Positions 59,298-64,000 of a DNA stretch of 64,000 nucleotides are shown piece after piece. The DNA lies in the NCBI GenBank assembly GCA_024742735.1, contig JANSXV010000001.1:868001-932000 (forward strand). The letters are read 5' to 3'. Source of the stretch: Alphaproteobacteria bacterium (lineage in GTDB: Bacteria > Pseudomonadota > Alphaproteobacteria > Caulobacterales > Maricaulaceae). Below the pieces are notes generated by a model that was not told the DNA's origin, did no database searches, and saw only the letters and a program-made list of their open reading frames with translations. The translations under genes were made by a program, and so were the position numbers. Each line of letters opens with the position of its first letter. Position 1 is the stretch's first letter.

Positions 59298-60005
59298 CTA
59301 AACCTCCATCACCTTCGCGCCGTCGTCGTCGCCGACGATGAGCAGTCGGGCGAGGCCTATGAACAGGCCGTGCTCGACCACGCCGGGTATGTTCGCCAGG
59401 CGCTCGGCGGCGTCCTCGGGGTCGGGGATGCGCTCGCACGCGCAGTCCAGAATGTAATTGCCGCCATCGGTGAGAAGCGGCTCCGTGCCGTCGCCTCGCC
59501 GGCGCAGGGTCACGTCGGGCGATTTCACACCAGAGGCGCGCAGGGCGTCGAAGACCTTCTTGGCGGTGATCGTGAAGGCGAAGGGATCGACCTCTACCGG
59601 CAGGGGGAAGGCGCCGAGCTCGCGGACCAGCTTGGTCTCGTCCACGATGACCGCCATCAGGTCAGACGCGTTGGCGATGATCTTTTCGCGCAGAAGACAG
59701 GCGCCGCCCCCCTTGATCAGGCGGAACTGGCCGTCGACTTCGTCCGCGCCGTCGACCGTCAGATCGATGCGCTGGACATGGTCGACCGGGATAAGGGGCA
59801 CGCCCACGTCCAGGGCCAGATCGGCGGTGGCCTTGGAGGTCGGCACGCCCTGGATGTCGGACAGCTCGCCGGATTTCAGCATTTCGCCCAGCGCCTTGAC
59901 GAACAGCTCGGCGGTGGAGCCGGAGCCCAGCCCCAGCGTCATGCCGCTTTCCACCAGCTCCAGCGCCGCTTCGGCGGCGGCCTGTTTTTGCTGCGCAGCG
60001 CTCAT
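59298..60005 (-). CDS. rpiA: Ribose-5-phosphate isomerase A
   Basis: A 235-aa enzyme that interconverts ribose-5-phosphate and ribulose-5-phosphate. LGLGSGSTAELFVKALG, IPVDHVQRIDLTVDGADEVDGQFRLIKGGGACLLREKIIA and YILDCACERIPDP are conserved. Its ATG overlaps the stop of the dehydrogenase gene by one base (TGATG), so translation is coupled; a TTG just upstream is less likely. It converges on the S9 peptidase gene. Confidence 0.95.
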   Translation of the reverse strand: MSAAQQKQAAAEAALELVESGMTLGLGSGSTAELFVKALGEMLKSGELSDIQGVPTSKATADLALDVGVPLIPVDHVQRIDLTVDGADEVDGQFRLIKGGGACLLREKIIANASDLMAVIVDETKLVRELGAFPLPVEVDPFAFTITAKKVFDALRASGVKSPDVTLRRRGDGTEPLLTDGGNYILDCACERIPDPEDAAERLANIPGVVEHGLFIGLARLLIVGDDDGAKVMEV

Positions 60006-61477
60006 CAATCGACCCCGCCCAGAAGCACGAATTTCATCTCGGTGAATTCCTCAACGCCCCACTTGCCGCCTTCGCGGCCGATACCGCTTTCCTTCACCCC
60101 GCCAAAGGGCGTCGCCGGGCTGCCGACCATGGGCGCGTTCACCCCGATCATCCCGAAGTCGAGGCCTTCGGACATGCGGTGCACGCGGTTCACATCGCTT
60201 GTGTAGAGATAGGCCGCCAGGCCATAGGGCGTGTCATTGGCCAGACGAAGGATTTCGGCTTCGTCGTCAGCCCGGTACACCGATGCCACCGGCCCGAAGA
60301 TCTCGAAGCAGGCCAGCTCCAGCGCGTAATCATTCCCGCCATCGATGAGGGTCGGGGCGTAGAAGGCGCCGCCCAGCTCATCGACCAGAGGCGAACCGCC
60401 GGTGAGGATTTTCGCGCCGCGCTTCTTCGCGTCCTGGACCAGCTTGTCGACGCGCGCGACGGCCTCTTCGTGGATCAGCGGGCCGATCTGCACGCCCTTG
60501 TCGAAGCCGGAGCCCACTTTCAGCTTCCCCATGCGCGAGGCGATCGCCTCGACCAGCTGATCAGCGATCGCCCCTTGCGCGATGATGCGGTTGGCCGACA
60601 CGCAGGTCTGGCCGGCGGCGCGGAATTTCGAGGCGATGACGCCCTCAGCGGCCTTTTCGATGTCCGCGTCGTCCATGACGATGAAGGGCGCGTTGCCGCC
60701 GAGTTCCAGCGAGACCCGCTTCACCGTGTCGGCGGCCTGCTTCATCAAGAGCTTGCCGACCTGGGTGGAGCCGGTGAAGCCGATCATGCGCACCACGTCG
60801 GAGCCCGTCAGGACCGGACCGATCTTCTGAGCATCGCCGCAGATCACGTTGAACACGCCTTTGGGAATGCCCGCGCGATCGGCCAGCTCAGCCAGCGCCA
60901 GCGCGGTCAGCGGCGTTTCGGGCGCAGGCTTGACCACCATGGTGCAGCCCGCCGCCAGCGCCGGGGCGCATTTGCGCGTGATCATGGCGGCGGGGAAGTT
61001 CCACGGCGTGATGCAGCCCACGACGCCCACAGGCTGACGAAGGGTCCAGCCGCGCGAGCCCGGGAACGGCGTCTGCAGGGTTTCGCCGTGCAGGCGCTTG
61101 GCCTCCTCGGCCGACCAGGCCACGAAGCCCGCGCCGTAGATCACCTCACCCTTGGCCTCGCCGAAGGGTTTGCCCATCTCCGCCGTGATGAGGGTTCCCA
61201 GATCGTCGGCATGCTCCAGGATCAGATCATTCCACTTCTGGATCAGCCGGGCGCGCTCATAGACGCTGGTCTTCTTCCAGCTCTGGAAAGCCTGGTCGGC
61301 GGCGTCGACCGCCTTGCGCGCGCCCGCCTCGCCCACATCGGCGACCTCGGCCAGTACCGAGCGGTCTGCGGGGTTGGTCACCGCGAACCGGTCCTCGCCG
61401 GCGATCCAGGCGGCGTTCACATAGGAGTCGGTGCGAAGAAGGCTCTTGTCCTTCAGGCGGTCGATCAGATCAGTCAT
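60005..61477 (-). CDS. gabD: Succinate-semialdehyde dehydrogenase (aldehyde dehydrogenase family)
   Basis: A 490-aa enzyme. The catalytic Glu is in VSLELGGNAPFIVMDDADIE and the Cys in AGQTCVSANRII; TGSTQVGKLLM is the NAD-binding turn. It oxidises succinate semialdehyde to succinate, most like GabD. The substrate is inferred from overall similarity. GAGGAG precedes the ATG at 61477. It is coupled to rpiA. Confidence 0.88.
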   Translation of the reverse strand: MTDLIDRLKDKSLLRTDSYVNAAWIAGEDRFAVTNPADRSVLAEVADVGEAGARKAVDAADQAFQSWKKTSVYERARLIQKWNDLILEHADDLGTLITAEMGKPFGEAKGEVIYGAGFVAWSAEEAKRLHGETLQTPFPGSRGWTLRQPVGVVGCITPWNFPAAMITRKCAPALAAGCTMVVKPAPETPLTALALAELADRAGIPKGVFNVICGDAQKIGPVLTGSDVVRMIGFTGSTQVGKLLMKQAADTVKRVSLELGGNAPFIVMDDADIEKAAEGVIASKFRAAGQTCVSANRIIAQGAIADQLVEAIASRMGKLKVGSGFDKGVQIGPLIHEEAVARVDKLVQDAKKRGAKILTGGSPLVDELGGAFYAPTLIDGGNDYALELACFEIFGPVASVYRADDEAEILRLANDTPYGLAAYLYTSDVNRVHRMSEGLDFGMIGVNAPMVGSPATPFGGVKESGIGREGGKWGVEEFTEMKFVLLGGVD

Positions 61478-61500
61478 GGGGAGCTCCTCGGGAAGGGTCT

Positions 61501-62859
61501 TCAGCCCTTCTTCTGCTTGTCTTTCTTGGCCTGCATGGCCTTGCGGAAGCGGGCCGCCCAGCCCTCTTTCACCGCCATCTCGCCGCGCGCCAGCGCCAGG
61601 GCGTCATCAGGCACGTCGCGGGTGATCACCGAACCGGAACCCGTCATCGCGCCCTTGCCGATGGTGACCGGCGCGACCAGCGCCGAGTTGGACCCGATGA
61701 AGGCCCCCTCGCCGATGATCGTCTGGTTCTTGAAGTAGCCGTCATAGTTACAGAAGATCGTGCCCGCTCCGATATTGGCCTTCGCGCCGACCACGCCGTC
61801 GCCGATATAGGACAGGTGGTTGGCCTTGGCCCCTTCGCCAAGGCGGGCCTTCTTCACTTCCACGAAATTGCCCACCTTCGCGCCGGTCTCCAGCACGGCG
61901 CCGGGACGCAGGCGCGCATAGGGCCCGACCTCGCAGCCGCCCGCGATCTCGCAGCCCTCCAGATGGGAGAAGGCCCGGATCACCGCGCCGGAACCGACCG
62001 TCACGCCGGGACCGAAAACCACGTTGGGCTCGATCACTGTATCGGCCTCGATGACCGTGTCATGGCTGAAGAAGACCGTCTCCGGCGCGACCAGCGTGAC
62101 GCCGTTCGCCATGGCCTGCGACCGGACGCGGACCTGAAAAGCAGCCTCCGCGGCCGCCAGATCGGCGCGGGAATTCACCCCCAGCACTTCGGCTTCGTCT
62201 GCGCGCACCGCCCTGGCGGAGAGGCCGCGCCCGCGCGCGAGCGCGACCACGTCGGTCAGATAATATTCGCCCTTGGCGTTGTCGTTGGTGACCTCATCCA
62301 GCAGGTCGAACAGGAGTGAGGCGTCAGCGGCGAGAACCCCGGAATTGCACAGGCGGACGGCCAGCTGCTCCGGCGTGGCCTCCCTGGCTTCCACGATGGC
62401 GTCGAGATCGCCGTCCACCGTTTCGATCAGGCGGCCATAGGCGCCCGGCTCGTCCGGCTCAAAGCCCAGCACGGACACCGCGGCGCCCGTCTCCAGCGCC
62501 TGAAACACCGCCGCCACGGTTTCGGGGCGGATCAGAGGCGTGTCGGCGTAGAGCACGATGGCGTCGCCCTCAAAGCCGGCCAGAGCCTCCCGCGCCTGCT
62601 TCACCGCATCGCCGGTGCCCATCGGGGGATCCTGCAAGGCGGTGGCCACGCCGGCGGCTTCGGCCTTGTCACGCACGGCCGGACCATGGGCGCCCCAGAC
62701 CACGACGGAGCGTTCGACCCCGCAGGCCGCCGCCAGATCCAGGCTCCAGTCCAGCATGGACCGGCCGGCCACAGCATGCAGCGGCTTGGCGAGCGCCGAC
62801 TTCATGCGGCTGCCATGTCCGGCGGCGAGAATCACGGCGGCGCAGGGGCGATGGGTCAT
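61501..62859 (-). CDS. glmU: Bifunctional GlmU: N-acetylglucosamine-1-phosphate uridyltransferase / glucosamine-1-phosphate acetyltransferase
   Basis: A 452-aa enzyme making UDP-GlcNAc for peptidoglycan and LPS. The N-terminal nucleotidyltransferase (AVILAAGHGSRMKSALAKPLH, then ALQDPPMGTGDAV) is followed by a left-handed beta-helix acetyltransferase (LRPGAVLETGAKVGNFVEVKKARLG, AKANHLSYIGDGVVG, GTIFCNYDGYFKN). The ATG at 62859 matches the family start; the longer frame is not supported. It lies 23 bp upstream of gabD and diverges from the HAD gene. Confidence 0.96.
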   Translation of the reverse strand: MTHRPCAAVILAAGHGSRMKSALAKPLHAVAGRSMLDWSLDLAAACGVERSVVVWGAHGPAVRDKAEAAGVATALQDPPMGTGDAVKQAREALAGFEGDAIVLYADTPLIRPETVAAVFQALETGAAVSVLGFEPDEPGAYGRLIETVDGDLDAIVEAREATPEQLAVRLCNSGVLAADASLLFDLLDEVTNDNAKGEYYLTDVVALARGRGLSARAVRADEAEVLGVNSRADLAAAEAAFQVRVRSQAMANGVTLVAPETVFFSHDTVIEADTVIEPNVVFGPGVTVGSGAVIRAFSHLEGCEIAGGCEVGPYARLRPGAVLETGAKVGNFVEVKKARLGEGAKANHLSYIGDGVVGAKANIGAGTIFCNYDGYFKNQTIIGEGAFIGSNSALVAPVTIGKGAMTGSGSVITRDVPDDALALARGEMAVKEGWAARFRKAMQAKKDKQKKG

Positions 62860-62975
62860 GGGCGAACGGGGCTCCCGGCATGGGACAGGCGGTCGAAAGA
62901 CGGATCGAGACCGGCTATAGCCCAACTGGACTGCGCACGCGACCACCGCCGCAGCGTCCGTGAAGGAGCCGTCCC

Positions 62976-63662
62976 ATGCCCCTTGCCTCGTTGAAAGGCG
63001 CGCGCATCGCTTTCGATCTGGACGGGACGCTTGTCGACACCGCGCCGGATTTGGTGCGCGCCCTGAACGCGGCGATTCTTCCGGCTGGTCTGGACCCGGT
63101 TCCGCTGGCGGCGGTGCGGGCCATGGTGGGCCGAGGGGCCAGGGCGCTGATCCAGCGCGCCCATGAACGCGCCGGCGTTCCCGTGCCCGATGAGGAGACG
63201 CTGACTGCGAGGCTGGAGCATTTCCTGACCAGCTATCGCAGCGGCATCGCCGACCAGTCGGCGCCGTTCGACGGGGTCGAAGCCGCGCTCGACACGCTGA
63301 TCGAAGCCGGCGCGCAATTGTCGGTATGCACCAACAAGCCCACCTGGCTCGCCGTTCCGCTGCTGGAGGCGGTCGGCCTGAGCAACCGATTCGTCCGCAT
63401 CATCGGCCCGGAAGACGCCCCGGCGAAGAAGCCCGACCCTCGCCATCTGGAGACGGCGCTCGGCGGACCGGCGGACCGAACCTGCGTACTGGTCGGCGAC
63501 TCGGAGCCTGATGTGCTGGCTGCGAAAGCCGCGGGAGCCTGGTCTGTGATTTTTGAGGACGGCTACAGCGAAAAGCCGGCCGGCGCTCTGGGCGCCGACC
63601 GGCTGTTTCGTCGCTTTGATGAGTTGCCCGGCATTCTGGCCGGGCTCGTCGCAAACGCCTAG
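62976..63662 (+). CDS. gph: Phosphoglycolate-phosphatase-like HAD hydrolase
   Basis: A 228-aa protein. IAFDLDGTLVDTAPDLVRALN is the nucleophile motif, SVCTNKPTW motif II, and CVLVGDSEPDVLAAKAAGAW motif IV. It is closest to Gph, which removes phosphate from 2-phosphoglycolate formed in DNA repair, though HAD specificities vary. AAGGAG precedes the ATG at 62976. Its stop overlaps the convergent gene in a CTAG. Confidence 0.85.
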   Translation: MPLASLKGARIAFDLDGTLVDTAPDLVRALNAAILPAGLDPVPLAAVRAMVGRGARALIQRAHERAGVPVPDEETLTARLEHFLTSYRSGIADQSAPFDGVEAALDTLIEAGAQLSVCTNKPTWLAVPLLEAVGLSNRFVRIIGPEDAPAKKPDPRHLETALGGPADRTCVLVGDSEPDVLAAKAAGAWSVIFEDGYSEKPAGALGADRLFRRFDELPGILAGLVANA

Positions 63663-63877
63663 GCGCTGCGGCGCTCAGCCGTGCGGTCATTGGCGGGCTT
63701 GGGCATGCCGTTGACCATGTTGGAGCGCACATCGGTGCGCGCCGAACGCATCGCCGGCATGAAGCCGGCTTCGGTAAGCTCGATATTCACGTCGTAGCCG
63801 CGCTCTTTCCAGTAGGACTCGATACGTTCCTTCAGACGAAGCGCGCCTTCACGGGTGCAGAAATCGTTGCTGGCCAT
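63659..63877 (-). CDS. Small conserved alphaproteobacterial protein
   Basis: A 72-aa protein beginning MASNDFCTREGALRLKERIE. FMPAMRSARTDVRSNMVNGMP is a block I recognise from short proteins of Caulobacter relatives, with unknown function. It has a GAGG before its ATG at 63877; the frame continues upstream without support. The last 120 bp of the window hold no gene that I can support. Confidence 0.65.
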   Translation of the reverse strand: MASNDFCTREGALRLKERIESYWKERGYDVNIELTEAGFMPAMRSARTDVRSNMVNGMPKPANDRTAERRSA

Positions 63878-64000
63878 GGGGAGAAACCTCCTTCGACCGC
63901 GCGCACCAGCGCACGCGGGCGGGACATTTGGTGTTACGGATTCAAGCGCACTGCACCGAAGCGCCATGTGCGTCTGACGCCCCTATAGGTGAGTTTTCTG

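Overview
The window is about 64 kb of GC-rich DNA, gene-dense on both strands and chromosomal in character. It looks like an alphaproteobacterium of the Caulobacterales/Maricaulales (Hyphomonadaceae-like) group. The reasons are the yqeY-dnaG-rpoD cluster, a DnaG whose zinc-ribbon ligands are mostly replaced, an RpoD with a long acidic insert, a CC0125/CC1285-type lipoprotein, an ELM1-like (DUF1022) protein, a DUF3035 lipoprotein beside lspA, and a large TonB-dependent receptor. I saw no rRNA, tRNA, CRISPR array, prophage or insertion sequence. This assignment rests on gene content only.

Layout, left part. At 1-1911 (minus) a glycine cleavage operon, gcvT-gcvH, runs into a PaiB-like flavin protein cut by the left edge; a tandem glycine riboswitch precedes it. 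At 2277-4765 (minus) argS ends in a hairpin terminator that abuts the start of a NYN-domain gene. The 4.8-10.1 kb region holds ispH, a MarR regulator, a flagellar-rod-like fragment protein, a DsbA/FrnE-type oxidoreductase, two small membrane proteins and a phosphotransferase. At 10.1-17.4 kb (minus) are a palindromic intergenic element, an amidohydrolase, a DUF3035 lipoprotein, lspA, then rpoD, dnaG and yqeY. The plus-strand run 17.5-34.2 kb carries carA, a lipoprotein subtilase with a 23-proline linker, an FkbM methyltransferase, a family-5 solute-binding protein, carB, greA, an ELM1-like gene, a phosphatase-like gene, trxB, a DUF547 protein, a MacB/LolCDE-like ABC pair and a LysR regulator.

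Layout, right part. At 34.2-39.8 kb two envelope-protein genes (minus) face an operon encoding a C5 cytosine methyltransferase, an FAD monooxygenase and a Vsr mismatch endonuclease, then a LysR gene. A 580-bp non-coding stretch (39.84-40.42 kb) is packed with hairpins and is a candidate structured RNA. At 40.4-47.7 kb are small stress-type proteins, a DUF5694/TraB-like protein, a lipoprotein, meaB, a YfcC-type carrier and a HhH/BON membrane pair. At 47.8-52.95 kb is the glyoxylate shunt: a ScfR/RamB-type regulator divergent from aceA, then four hairpins with a shared GGA-containing octaloop, rraA and malate synthase. The rest holds a TonB receptor, a possible degenerate GGDEF/EAL protein, an S9 peptidase, rpiA, a succinate-semialdehyde dehydrogenase, glmU, a phosphoglycolate-phosphatase-like HAD protein and a small conserved protein.

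Most genes are housekeeping. The parts that best repay attention are RNA-level: the aceA-rraA hairpin array, the structured region at 40.1-40.3 kb, the glycine riboswitch and the argS/NYN terminator-leader. The methyltransferase-monooxygenase-Vsr operon is the most unusual protein-coding arrangement.
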